Assembly (NCBI RefSeq): GCF_028657905.1
Contig: NZ_CP117781.1
Span: 248,001 to 312,000 of the forward strand
Direction: 5' to 3'
Origin: Burkholderia sp. FERM BP-3421
GTDB taxonomy: Bacteria > Pseudomonadota > Gammaproteobacteria > Burkholderiales > Burkholderiaceae
Length of the DNA: 64,000 nt
Below the pieces are notes generated by a model. The model saw only the letters and a list, made by a program, of their open reading frames with translations. It made no database searches and was not told the DNA's origin. A program made the position numbers and the translations under genes. Positions 52,495 to 60,812 of the stretch are shown here, in pieces. Each line of letters starts with the position of its first letter. The stretch's first letter is position 1.

Positions 52495-53493
52495 ATGCCG
52501 ACAGACGCAACGCTTCTCCTTCTCGACCGTGATGTTGTGGAACCTGCCTTGCAGGCGGAGCAGGTCACGGCGGCGGTTCGCGAAGCATTCACCCTTCACA
52601 GTCGGCGAACCGGCCGAGTCTTCCCTGTCGTGCGCGAGAAGTTGCATACGGGCGGCGTATTCGGCATCAAGTCCGGCGAAGTGGCGAGCCAGGCTCTGCT
52701 CGGCTTCAAGGCGGCCGGCTTCTGGCCCGGCAACCGGAACGCCGGCGGTGAACCTCACCAGGCGACCGTCGTGCTGTTCGATCCCGCGACGGGGCGGCCG
52801 CTCTGCATCATGGACGGCAACGCGATCACCACCGCGCGCACGGGCGCGGCGGGAGGCTTGGGGCTGCAACGGTTCGCGCGACCGGAGAGTACGCGGATCT
52901 GCATTTTCGGCACCGGCGTTCAGGCGAGGGTTCAGCTTCGCTACGCCCTGGAAGGCCTGCGGCACCGCTGCACGGTGCACTACGTGAGCGCGACCGGCGA
53001 GCCCGAGCCGGCCTTCGAGGCCGCTTTCCAGGACCGGTGCGCCATCGGCGTCGCGCAAGACCGGAACGATGCCGTTGCGGCCAGCGATATCGTGATCACC
53101 GCGACGCCGGGCAACGGCGCGCTGTTCCAGGCCGATGCGGTCCAGCCGGGCACACATCTCACCTGCGTCGGCGCCGACACGGCCGGCAAGCGCGAATTGC
53201 CCGATGGCGTGCTGGAGCGTGCGCGGATTTTCGTCGACGATGAAGTTCAGGCGCGCAGCATCGGCGAATGCCAGTGGGCGCCGTCGCTGCCGTGCACGGA
53301 AATCGGCGACCTCCTTGCCGGCACGCGTGCCTTCGAGCGGTCCGCGCGCGACATCACCGTGTTCGATATGACGGGCCTGGCGTTGCAGGACCTCACGGTT
53401 GCGCGCTTTCTGTACGAGCATGCCAAGGACAACCATCTCGGAACGTCCATCGCATGGCCTTGGTCAACCTCCTCCCTTTCGAGTCCGACATGA
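52495..53493 (+). CDS. Ornithine cyclodeaminase/mu-crystallin family reductase (possible iminosuccinate reductase)
   Basis: 332 residues. The NAD-binding motif is IFGTGVQARVQL (residues about 138-149), with GNAITTARTGAAGGLG before it and SDIVITATPGNG, GTHLTCVGAD and ELPDGVL after it. The family includes ornithine cyclodeaminase, alanine and ketimine reductases, and iminosuccinate reductase BhcD. The next gene is a hydroxyaspartate-type dehydratase, whose product is iminosuccinate; this argues for reduction of iminosuccinate to aspartate. Stop overlaps the next start as ATGA. Function is inferred from context. Confidence 0.88.
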   Translation: MPTDATLLLLDRDVVEPALQAEQVTAAVREAFTLHSRRTGRVFPVVREKLHTGGVFGIKSGEVASQALLGFKAAGFWPGNRNAGGEPHQATVVLFDPATGRPLCIMDGNAITTARTGAAGGLGLQRFARPESTRICIFGTGVQARVQLRYALEGLRHRCTVHYVSATGEPEPAFEAAFQDRCAIGVAQDRNDAVAASDIVITATPGNGALFQADAVQPGTHLTCVGADTAGKRELPDGVLERARIFVDDEVQARSIGECQWAPSLPCTEIGDLLAGTRAFERSARDITVFDMTGLALQDLTVARFLYEHAKDNHLGTSIAWPWSTSSLSSPT

Positions 53494-54461
53494 CGACTTT
53501 CGCGCTTCCCACCTACGCCGACGTCGAGGCGGCTGCTTCGCGGATCGCCGGCGTGGCGCATCGCACCCCGGTTCAGACCTCGCGCATGCTGAACGAAATC
53601 ATGGGCGCGCAAGTGTTCTTCAAGTGCGAGAACTTCCAACGCATGGGTGCGTTCAAGTTTCGCGGCGCGTTCAATGCGCTCGCGCGATTTTCGCCCGAGC
53701 AGCGCAAAGCCGGCGTGGTCGCGTTCTCATCGGGCAACCATGCCCAGGGGGTCGCCCTGTCCGCGAAAATTCTCGGCATTCCCGCGACGATCGTGATGCC
53801 GCATGATGCGCCCGCGACGAAAGTGGCGGCGACGAAGGGATACGGGGCGCAGGTGGTCGTGTACGACCGCTACACCGAGGATCGCGAAGCGATCGGCCGG
53901 CGTCTCGCGGACGAAAACGGCCTCACGCTGATTCCGCCCTACGATCACCCGGACATCCTGTCGGGACAGGGTACGGCTGCGAAGGAACTCTTCGAGGAGG
54001 TGGGCCCGCTCGACAACCTGTTCGTGCCGTTGGGCGGCGGTGGCCTGCTGTCGGGCAGCGCGCTATCGACCCGTGCCTTGGCGCCGCACTGTATCGTGTA
54101 CGGCGTCGAGCCGGAGGCCGGCAGCGACGGTCAGCGATCGTTCCGGAGCGGCGAAATCGTTCATATCGAGACGCCGAACACGATCGCGGACGGCGCGCAG
54201 ACCCAGCATCTCGGAAACTACACGTTCGAGATCATCAAACGCGATGTGAATGACATCCTGACGGCGTCGGATGCCGATCTGGTGAACGCCATGAAGTTCT
54301 TCGCCGCCTACATGAAGATGATCGTGGAGCCGACCGGGTGCCTGGGGCTCGCGGCTGCCTTGAATGCGAAAGACGCGCTCAAGGGGAAACGCGTCGGCGT
54401 GCTGGTCAGCGGCGGCAACATCGACCTTGCGCGTTTCTGCGCGTTGGCGGCGCAAGCATGA
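53490..54461 (+). CDS. PLP-dependent threonine/hydroxyaspartate dehydratase
   Basis: 323 residues, fold-type II. The PLP lysine lies in FQRMGAFKFRGAFNAL (about residues 47-62), the phosphate loop is PLGGGGLLSG (about 180-189) and the serine-type motif near the end is VLVSGGNID. The block TPNTIADGAQTQHLGNYTF is typical of the threo-3-hydroxyaspartate dehydratase and serine racemase branch rather than biosynthetic IlvA, and the ACT domain of IlvA is absent. It would convert 3-hydroxyaspartate to iminosuccinate (or oxaloacetate plus ammonia). Coupled to the genes on both sides by 4-base overlaps. Confidence 0.9.
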   Translation: MTTFALPTYADVEAAASRIAGVAHRTPVQTSRMLNEIMGAQVFFKCENFQRMGAFKFRGAFNALARFSPEQRKAGVVAFSSGNHAQGVALSAKILGIPATIVMPHDAPATKVAATKGYGAQVVVYDRYTEDREAIGRRLADENGLTLIPPYDHPDILSGQGTAAKELFEEVGPLDNLFVPLGGGGLLSGSALSTRALAPHCIVYGVEPEAGSDGQRSFRSGEIVHIETPNTIADGAQTQHLGNYTFEIIKRDVNDILTASDADLVNAMKFFAAYMKMIVEPTGCLGLAAALNAKDALKGKRVGVLVSGGNIDLARFCALAAQA

Positions 54462-54937
54462 CGGCCACGGTGTTCGACACGCTGGTTGCCTTGCTCGAAG
54501 ACGAAGCGGCCCGGTTCCGCGTCATCGCGCATCCCGCGGAGGGGCGGTCCGATCAGGTCGCCGCCGTGCGCGGCACGGCGCCGGGGCAGGGGGCGAAAGC
54601 GATGCTCTGCAGGAGCAGGGACGACGACGGCACGCTGGTCCTTGCGATCCTGCCGGGCGACAGGAAACTCGACTTCAAGCGGGTGGCCGCCGCCGCGGGG
54701 ATCAAGAAGGCGACGCTTGCGTCGCCTGAAGAAGCGCAACGGGAGACGGGCTGCGTCATCGGCGCCATCCCGCCTTTCACGTTCTCGCCGGCCATCACGC
54801 TGATCGTCGACCCCGAACTGGTCGAACGTTTCGACGAGATCGCCTTCAATGCCGGTCGGCTCGACCGCTCGATGGTGCTCGATTCGGCCGACTACGTGCG
54901 GATCGCCAAACCACTCCTGCGATCGCTATGCGCCTAG
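54458..54937 (+). CDS. YbaK/EbsC-family aminoacyl-tRNA deacylase-like protein
   Basis: 159 residues from ATG 54458, overlapping the previous stop by 4 bases. The YbaK pattern is GQGAKAMLCRSRDDD (Lys in the active site, about residues 46-60), DFKRVAAAAGIKKATLASPEEAQRETGCVIGAIPPF and a central ALA/GG-like segment. These proteins hydrolyse mischarged tRNAs. In an operon handling hydroxyaspartate or D-amino acids it may clear tRNAs charged with the analogue; that is inference. Confidence 0.87.
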   Translation: MTATVFDTLVALLEDEAARFRVIAHPAEGRSDQVAAVRGTAPGQGAKAMLCRSRDDDGTLVLAILPGDRKLDFKRVAAAAGIKKATLASPEEAQRETGCVIGAIPPFTFSPAITLIVDPELVERFDEIAFNAGRLDRSMVLDSADYVRIAKPLLRSLCA

Positions 54938-55650
54938 GCAAGGTATCGGCCATCTCGTTCGATCTGGACGACACGCTCTGGTCCTTCAGGCTCGCGGTCG
55001 AGCGTGCGGAAATCGCCCTCCACGCCTGGCTGCTCGAGCACGCTCCGGGAACAGCCGCCGTGCTGCGAAGCGGGCGGACGCTTGGAACGCTTCGGGATCA
55101 ACACGCGCGCTTGCATCCGGACCTGGCGGGCAACTACCGGGCTTTACGCCTGGGCTCGATCCGGCTCGTCCTGGAACTGGCGAACGAGGACGTCGCGCTT
55201 GCCGAGGACGCATACCGGATCTTCTATGCGGCGCGGCAGAAGGTCGAATTCCATGAGGACGTCCGGCCGGCGTTGACCTGGCTGGGCGCCCGATTCCCCC
55301 TCGCGGCGGTGACGAACGGCAATGCCGACTTGAAGCTGACCGGTTGCGACGAATTCTTCCGAATCCATTTGGCTGCCGATACCTTCGGTTGCGCGAAACC
55401 CGATCCCCGCATCTTTCTGGAAGCGGCCAGGCGGGCCGGCGTGCAGCCCGACACGGTGCTGCATGTCGGCGATGACTTTGACCTCGACGTTCTAGGCGCG
55501 CTGAATGCCGGCCTCCAGGCAGCCTGGATTGTTCGCGAAGGCGGGTCCGAGGCGAAAGCCGCACCCCGCCAGACCGCGCGTCCGTATTCGACGATCCGGA
55601 GCTTGTCGACGCTGTGTCGAGCCTTGAAGGGCCCTCTCTCGCCGCGCTGA
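54928..55650 (+). CDS. HAD-family hydrolase
   Basis: 240 residues. HAD motifs: ISFDLDDTLW (nucleophile Asp and acid Asp, about residues 9-18), AVTNGNAD (motif II), CAKPDPRIF (Lys, motif III), VLHVGDDFDLDVLGALNAG (motif IV). The cap is helical, as in the YjjG/phosphoglycolate phosphatase class. It overlaps the previous gene by 10 bases and ends the operon. Substrate unknown. Confidence 0.92.
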   Translation: MRLGKVSAISFDLDDTLWSFRLAVERAEIALHAWLLEHAPGTAAVLRSGRTLGTLRDQHARLHPDLAGNYRALRLGSIRLVLELANEDVALAEDAYRIFYAARQKVEFHEDVRPALTWLGARFPLAAVTNGNADLKLTGCDEFFRIHLAADTFGCAKPDPRIFLEAARRAGVQPDTVLHVGDDFDLDVLGALNAGLQAAWIVREGGSEAKAAPRQTARPYSTIRSLSTLCRALKGPLSPR

Positions 55651-55725
55651 ACCCCGGAAGCTGAACGCAGCCGATCGATTGAGTGCGTGTGTCGAATGCG
55701 CCACATGCTCGACGTTCGACGGCGG

Positions 55726-56685
55726 CTACACCCGCAGCGTCAGCGTGCGAAACAGTGCAAGGTCCTCCTTGCGTGCGGATCGCGCATGCCGGCGGATCAC
55801 CTGCAGCAGGCACTCGATGAAACAGCGCGCGGCGTCGCTCAACGTGCTGCTGCGGCGCATGACGATTCCGAGGTCGCGCGGCTCGAACGTCTCCTGCAAC
55901 GGCACCGCGCGCATCCGTTCGCCGAACGGCGGCACGGCCGCGAGAATCGTCGGGCACCACGTGCACATGCCGGCCTGTTCGAGCATCGTCTGCAACATCG
56001 CGACCGACTGCGCGCGAACGATGCGCCGTTCGTCGATCCGCGCGCCGTGACGCGTGAACAGGTAGTCGACGAGCGCGGCCTGCCCGTCGGCCGCGAAATT
56101 CAGCACCCAGTCGTTGTCGAGCAAGTCATGGATCGACCGCGCGCGTTCGAGCGGATGGCCGGCGCGCACCATGACCGACGTCTCGTAGCGCAGCATCGGC
56201 TCGAAGGCGAATTCCTGCGTGCCGCCGGGCTGCACATGTCCGAGCGCGAAATCCATGCTGCCGTCGCGCAGGAGCGGCTGTGCGACGGCCATCAGCGCTT
56301 CGTAGAGTTCGAGGCGCACGTCGGGCATGCGTTCGCGAAACCGCAACACCGCCTCGGCAAGGAACGTCACCGTGAGCCACGGCGTGACGCCGATGCTCAG
56401 TCGGCCCTCGATGCGGCCGCGCATCCGTTCGAGATCGCTCTGCGCGTGTTCGAGTTGCTTCAACACGAGCTTCGCGTGCGTGAGCAGTGTCTTGCCATAT
56501 TCGGTGAAGCCGATGCCTTCCGGCGCGCGCACGAGCAGCGGCAGGCGTTCGCTCGCTTCCAGCTCGCGCAGCGCCCGCGTGACGGCCGCCTGCGACAGCC
56601 CCAGTGCGCGTGCCGCACCGCGGATGCTGCCCGCCTCCGCGCTCGCGACGAGTGCCTGCAACTGATGCAGCTTCATGGTGCTCAT
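55726..56685 (-). CDS. LysR-family transcriptional regulator
   Basis: 319 residues starting MSTMKLHQLQALVASAE. The HTH is in GSIRGAARALGLSQAAVTRALRELE (about 17-41), followed by a standard effector domain. It is divergent from the M20 amidohydrolase, with a perfect inverted repeat in between, so it very likely regulates the amidohydrolase/binding protein/porin operon. The start at 56685 was chosen over 56706, which would run into the operator region, and over 56676. Confidence 0.92.
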   Translation of the reverse strand: MSTMKLHQLQALVASAEAGSIRGAARALGLSQAAVTRALRELEASERLPLLVRAPEGIGFTEYGKTLLTHAKLVLKQLEHAQSDLERMRGRIEGRLSIGVTPWLTVTFLAEAVLRFRERMPDVRLELYEALMAVAQPLLRDGSMDFALGHVQPGGTQEFAFEPMLRYETSVMVRAGHPLERARSIHDLLDNDWVLNFAADGQAALVDYLFTRHGARIDERRIVRAQSVAMLQTMLEQAGMCTWCPTILAAVPPFGERMRAVPLQETFEPRDLGIVMRRSSTLSDAARCFIECLLQVIRRHARSARKEDLALFRTLTLRV

Positions 56686-56697
56686 GGCGTAATACCC

Positions 56698-56714
56698 GAC
56701 AACCAAAGGTTGTC
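56698..56714. promoter_or_regulatory. LysR-type operator between divergent genes
   Basis: GACAACCAAAGGTTGTC, perfect 7-base arms around AAA, 12 bases upstream of the LysR start and 107 upstream of the amidohydrolase start. Confidence 0.75.
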
Positions 56715-56821
56715 ATCATAACGAAAGCGCGGCTGTTCGACGCGATTTTCGCTGCATACGATGCGGCCACGATCGGTCATGAGGGCGATCGGCGACCGAA
56801 GCGTGCAAAGGAGAATCGGGG

Positions 56822-58003
56822 TTGGACCAGAAACCTATCCTGCCGGAAATAGCGGCCATCGAGGCGGAGATGATTGCACTGCGCCACCGGCTCCACGCGC
56901 ATCCGGAACTCGGCTTCGAGGAACACACGACGAGCGACCTCGTTGCCGGCTGCCTGACAACGTGGGGGTATCAGGTCACGCGCGGGCTCGGCGGCACGGG
57001 CGTGGTCGGCACGCTGACGCGCGGCCCCGGGAAGCGGCTCGGGTTGCGCGCCGACATGGACGCGCTGCCGATCCAGGAGACGACCGGGTTGCCGCATGCC
57101 AGCCGGCGCGATGGCGTGATGCACGCATGCGGCCACGACGGCCATACGGCGATGTTGCTTGCGGCCGCCTGCTGCCTTGCCGGACGCGCGCACTTCGACG
57201 GCACGTTGAACCTGATTTTCCAGCCGGCCGAAGAAGGGCTCGGCGGCGCGAAGCGGATGATCGACGACGGGCTGTTCGCGCGATTTCCGTGCGATGCGGT
57301 ATTCGCGATGCACAACGTGCCCGGCCTGCCGGCCGGCGTGCTCGGTTTCTGCGACGGCCCGGCGATGGCATCGGCCGACGAGGTGCTCGTGCGCGTGATC
57401 GGACAAGGCGGGCACGGCGCCGCGCCGCACATGACGATCGATCCGGTGGTCGTGTGCGCGTCGATCGTGATGGCGTTGCAGACGGTCGTGTCGCGCAACG
57501 TGAATCCGCAGGACCTGGCAATCGTCTCGGCCGGCTCGATTCACGCGGGCACGGCTTCGAACGTGATTCCGCCGCATGCGGAACTCGCGCTCAGCGTGCG
57601 CGCACTGTCATCGGACGTGCGTGCTCTGCTCGAGCGGCGCATTCGCGCGATCGTGCACGGGCAGGCCGCGAGTTACGGCGCCACGGCCGAGATCGACTAT
57701 CGACACGGCTATCCGGTGCTCGTCAATCACGCGGCGGAAACGGCGTTCGCGCGCGACGTGGCCCGTGAATGGGGAGGCGACGCGGCGTTGATTCCGCATT
57801 TGCGGCCGATCGCCGCGAGCGAGGATTTCGCGTTCATGCTCGACGTGTGCCCCGGCAGCTACCTGTCGATCGGCAACGGGGTCGGCAACGACGACGGCGC
57901 GACCGGATGCGGGCTGCACCACCCCGGCTACGACTTCAACGATACATGCCTCGCGACGGGCGCGAGCTACTGGGTCGCGCTGGCGGAGCGGTATCTCGCG
58001 TGA
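56822..58003 (+). CDS. M20-family amidohydrolase (hippurate hydrolase-like)
   Basis: 393 residues from TTG 56822; AAAGGAG (56808-56814) sits 7 bases upstream and the N-terminus (DQKPILPEIAAIEAEM) is typical, so the TTG start is credible. Metal-site motifs are all present: RADMDALPI, MHACGHDGHTAML (Cys and His ligands), PAEEGLGG (catalytic Glu), FAMHNVPG and GLHHPGYDF. The enzyme cleaves N-acyl amino acids such as hippurate. The next genes are a periplasmic amino-acid binding protein and a porin, suggesting an N-acyl amino-acid uptake and hydrolysis unit under the divergent LysR. Confidence 0.94.
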   Translation: MDQKPILPEIAAIEAEMIALRHRLHAHPELGFEEHTTSDLVAGCLTTWGYQVTRGLGGTGVVGTLTRGPGKRLGLRADMDALPIQETTGLPHASRRDGVMHACGHDGHTAMLLAAACCLAGRAHFDGTLNLIFQPAEEGLGGAKRMIDDGLFARFPCDAVFAMHNVPGLPAGVLGFCDGPAMASADEVLVRVIGQGGHGAAPHMTIDPVVVCASIVMALQTVVSRNVNPQDLAIVSAGSIHAGTASNVIPPHAELALSVRALSSDVRALLERRIRAIVHGQAASYGATAEIDYRHGYPVLVNHAAETAFARDVAREWGGDAALIPHLRPIAASEDFAFMLDVCPGSYLSIGNGVGNDDGATGCGLHHPGYDFNDTCLATGASYWVALAERYLA

Positions 58004-58084
58004 TGCGGCACGCGCGAATAACCGGCGCCCGACGCGCCGGACCATCTCGATTCACGATTCACGATTCACACGAGGAGACGGGCA

Positions 58085-58867
58085 ATGAAGCAGTGGACGG
58101 CAGCACTCACGATCGTACTGGCGGCAGGAGCGGCCCACGCCGGTGACTGGACGGGCAAGGAGATCCGCCTCGGGGTCGATCCGACCTACCCACCACTTGA
58201 ATACAAGCTGCCCGACGGCACGTTGACGGGATTCGGGATCGACATCACGAACGCGTTGTGCGCGGAACTTCATGCCCGTTGCGTGTGGGTCGAGTCGAGC
58301 TTCGACGGGATGATCCCGGGGCTGCTCGCGCGCAAGTTCGACGTGATCGCGTCGTCGATGACGATCACGCCGAAGCGGATGCAGCAGATCGCCTTCACCA
58401 ACCGCATCTCGAACGCGCCGGCCCGGCTGATCGCGCGCAAGGGCTCGCCGTTGCTGCCGACGGCCAATTCGCTGAAAGGCAAGCGCGTCGGCGTCGAGCA
58501 GGGTTCCGCGCAAGCCGATTACGCGATTGCGAACTGGCAGCCGGCCGGCGTACAGCTCGTGTCGTACCAGAACCAGGATCAGGTCTATGCCGATCTCATG
58601 TCGGGACGGCTCGACGCCGCGTTCCAGGCGTCGATCGCGGCCAGCGACGGCTTTCTGAAAAAGCCGCAGGGCAAGGACTATATGTTCGTCGGCGCGCCGA
58701 TCGACGACGTGAAGTATTTCGGACAGGGAGACGGCCTCGGTCTGCGCAAGCAGGACAACGACCTGCGCGACGCGTTCAACCGCGCGCTGGCGACGATCCT
58801 GGCGAACGGCACGTATCAGAAGATCAATCGAAAGTACTTCGCCTTCGACATCTACGGCGCGAAGTAA
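58085..58867 (+). CDS. Orphan periplasmic amino-acid binding protein (HisJ/ArgT type)
   Basis: 260 residues with signal peptide MKQWTAALTIVLAAGAAHA. Ligand-site motifs: GVDPTYPPLEYK, ASSMTITPKRMQQIAFTN, DLMSGRLDAAFQ. No permease or ATPase follows. The paralogue at 45848 shares VEQG, YQNQDQVY and the YFAFD-YG end, so this protein may dock on the permease at 44394-45793. Second gene of the LysR-controlled operon; the gap before it contains three direct copies of ATTCACG-like sequence. Confidence 0.93.
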   Translation: MKQWTAALTIVLAAGAAHAGDWTGKEIRLGVDPTYPPLEYKLPDGTLTGFGIDITNALCAELHARCVWVESSFDGMIPGLLARKFDVIASSMTITPKRMQQIAFTNRISNAPARLIARKGSPLLPTANSLKGKRVGVEQGSAQADYAIANWQPAGVQLVSYQNQDQVYADLMSGRLDAAFQASIAASDGFLKKPQGKDYMFVGAPIDDVKYFGQGDGLGLRKQDNDLRDAFNRALATILANGTYQKINRKYFAFDIYGAK

Positions 58868-58920
58868 CCGTCTCGCTCCTGGCATGCGCGCAGGCCCGAC
58901 GATACAAATAAGGAAAACGA

Positions 58921-60105
58921 ATGAACTGGAGATCATTTCTCGCCGCCATCCCGGCGCTGTGCGCCGCGCCCGCGTTCGCGCAGGGAAGCGTGACGCTCTA
59001 CGGCCTCGTCGACGCCGGCATCGACTATACGAACAACGTCGGGGGCCGCGGCGCATGGCAGATGGCGAGCGGCTTCGCGCAGGGCAGCCGCTGGGGGCTG
59101 AAGGGGACCGAAGATCTCGGCGGCGGCTATAACGCCGTGTTCCAGATCGAAAATGGCTTCAACGTGAACACCGGCACGCTGGCACAGGGTGGGCGCATGT
59201 TCGGGCGGCAAGCGTATGTGGGGCTGGGCAGCGCGCGTTATGGCACGCTGACGCTCGGGCGGCAGTACGATTCGGTCGTCGATTATCTCGCACCGACGAC
59301 CGCCAACGGCAGTTGGGGCGTCTATCCGTTCGCGCACCCGCTCGACAACGACAATACGGGAAACACGTTCCGCACAAACAATACGGTCAAGTACGCGAGC
59401 CCTGATTTTTCCGGCTTCTCGTTCGGCGGCACGTACAGTTTCAGCAACGACACCGGGTTCGCGACCAATCGCCAGTGGAGCGTCGGCGCGCAGTACGAGC
59501 AGGGCGGCTTGCTAGTCGGCGCGGCGTTCCTGAATGCGGACAATCCGGGCGCGACATCCGGCGGCGCAATCGCGGGCTCCGGTTCGGTCGGCGCCGATGC
59601 GAACTTCGTGTCGGCGCGGCTGAGAATCTTCGGCGCCGGCGTCAACTACACGGCCGGGCCCGCGACGATCGGGTTCGCGTACACGAACAGCAACGTCACG
59701 CGACCGACCGCGAACGTCGGCTACTTGTTCGGCGACGAGACGATCGAACCCGTCACGGGGCCGCTCGCGAGCGGCACGGTGACGTCGATCAAGTACCAGA
59801 ACGTCGAGGTGAACGGCAAGTACCAGTTCACGCCGGCATTTTTCGTCGGCGCGCAGTACGTGTACACGATGGTGCGCTACGACGCGACGACAGGCACCGC
59901 GAAGCCGAAGATCCATTCGATCGGCTTGATGGCCGACTACAACTTATCGAAGCGCACGGATGTCTATCTGATGGGCGCCTACCAGCGGATTGCCGGCGAC
60001 GCGACCGGCTCGTCGCTCGATCAGGCCTATATCCCCGGCGCGGCCGATCTGTCGTCGAATGCGAAGCAGGTGATGGTGCATGCGGGGATTCGGCACCGGT
60101 TCTGA
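58921..60105 (+). CDS. Gram-negative general porin
   Basis: 394 residues. Signal peptide MNWRSFLAAIPALCAAPAFA-Q, then GSVTLYGLVDAGIDYTN, MFGRQAYVGLGS, RYGTLTLGRQYDSVVDYL and the terminal IRHRF with final Phe. Paralogue of the porin at 3801. It comes 53 bases after the binding protein on the same strand, probably as the outer-membrane entry for the same substrate. Confidence 0.93.
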   Translation: MNWRSFLAAIPALCAAPAFAQGSVTLYGLVDAGIDYTNNVGGRGAWQMASGFAQGSRWGLKGTEDLGGGYNAVFQIENGFNVNTGTLAQGGRMFGRQAYVGLGSARYGTLTLGRQYDSVVDYLAPTTANGSWGVYPFAHPLDNDNTGNTFRTNNTVKYASPDFSGFSFGGTYSFSNDTGFATNRQWSVGAQYEQGGLLVGAAFLNADNPGATSGGAIAGSGSVGADANFVSARLRIFGAGVNYTAGPATIGFAYTNSNVTRPTANVGYLFGDETIEPVTGPLASGTVTSIKYQNVEVNGKYQFTPAFFVGAQYVYTMVRYDATTGTAKPKIHSIGLMADYNLSKRTDVYLMGAYQRIAGDATGSSLDQAYIPGAADLSSNAKQVMVHAGIRHRF

Positions 60106-60349
60106 CGGTTGCCGGTTCTGACCGCAATGACGGCCGCCGGGCAAGCGGCCGCTTCAACTGCCGATGCCTACTATCCGGTCCTCGCCGCCGGACCGCGAAA
60201 CCGGTCGATCCGGGAGTCGATGCTCATCGATCTCGATGCATGCCATCCATGTCGGATGATGCTGTCCAGATAGTTGCGTTAGCCACGTTAGCCGTTGCCG
60301 ACGGCCGGCGTCAGAACCGGCAGACTTCGACCGAAAACGAGTTGACCCT

Positions 60350-60600
60350 TCAGCTTCCCGACAGACTCGGTCGATAACGCATTCCATCGCAGTAAAGCGC
60401 GATGTCAGCCAGCAGCAGGTGCCCACCGTTCACGCCCGACGAGTCGATATGACAGGACGCACAGTCACCGCGCGCGGGATCGTCGAACAGCCGCTTGCCG
60501 CGCAACGCTGCACGGTCGGTGCGACCTTGCCGTCGAGGGCGTAGTCGAACTTTCTCGTGGACGGGGATGTCCTCGTCCGAGGGCGGTCGAGCAGCGCGAC
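60350..60600 (-). pseudogene. Remnant of a di-haem cytochrome c peroxidase (MauG/CcpA family)
   Basis: On the minus strand three pieces in two frames add up to a family-like order: PSDEDIPVHEK, then (frame change) KFDYALDGKVAPT, then (frame change) GKRLFDDPARGDCASCHID with a c-type haem site CASCH, and NGGHLLLADIA. In intact enzymes this is one continuous stretch (EDLPF...KFD...L-x-G ... G-x-x-LF-x-DP-x-x-G-x-CASCH). The remaining four-fifths are missing. A degraded gene, not a functional one. No intact gene lies elsewhere in 60106-60812. Confidence 0.65.
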
Positions 60601-60750
60601 GACTTCTGCCCGCGTGCGCCACGGCCCGGGAAAATGGCCCCCGCATCGGGCGTACCTATCGCCCCCCATTCGATAGGTGCGAAAACCCCCTTTCATCAAG
60701 AGCCCGCAGCAACCCGCCCTCCCGCCCTCATCCCACCCTCAATTTCCCAT

Positions 60751-60785
60751 TTGACTTCGTATCTTTCGATATATATCTTTCGATA
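60751..60785 (+). promoter_or_regulatory. Promoter of yqjI-like gene with two tandem operators
   Basis: TTGACT (60751-60756), 17 bases, TATCTT (60774-60779). Two copies of TATC-TTTC-GATA (60760-60771 and 60774-60785), 14 bases apart, overlap spacer and -10; a third degenerate copy follows at 60787. The arrangement fits autorepression by the PadR-type product. Confidence 0.75.
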
Positions 60786-60812
60786 CATCTTACGACACAA
60801 TGGAGTTCTGCC

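Noticed and set aside
53490..54461. Biosynthetic threonine deaminase IlvA
   Set aside because: Only 323 residues, no C-terminal ACT domain, and hydroxyaspartate-branch motif PTIADGAQTQHLGN.
58940..59916. Minus-strand frames opposite the second porin
   Set aside because: Shadow frames, no start context or domain.
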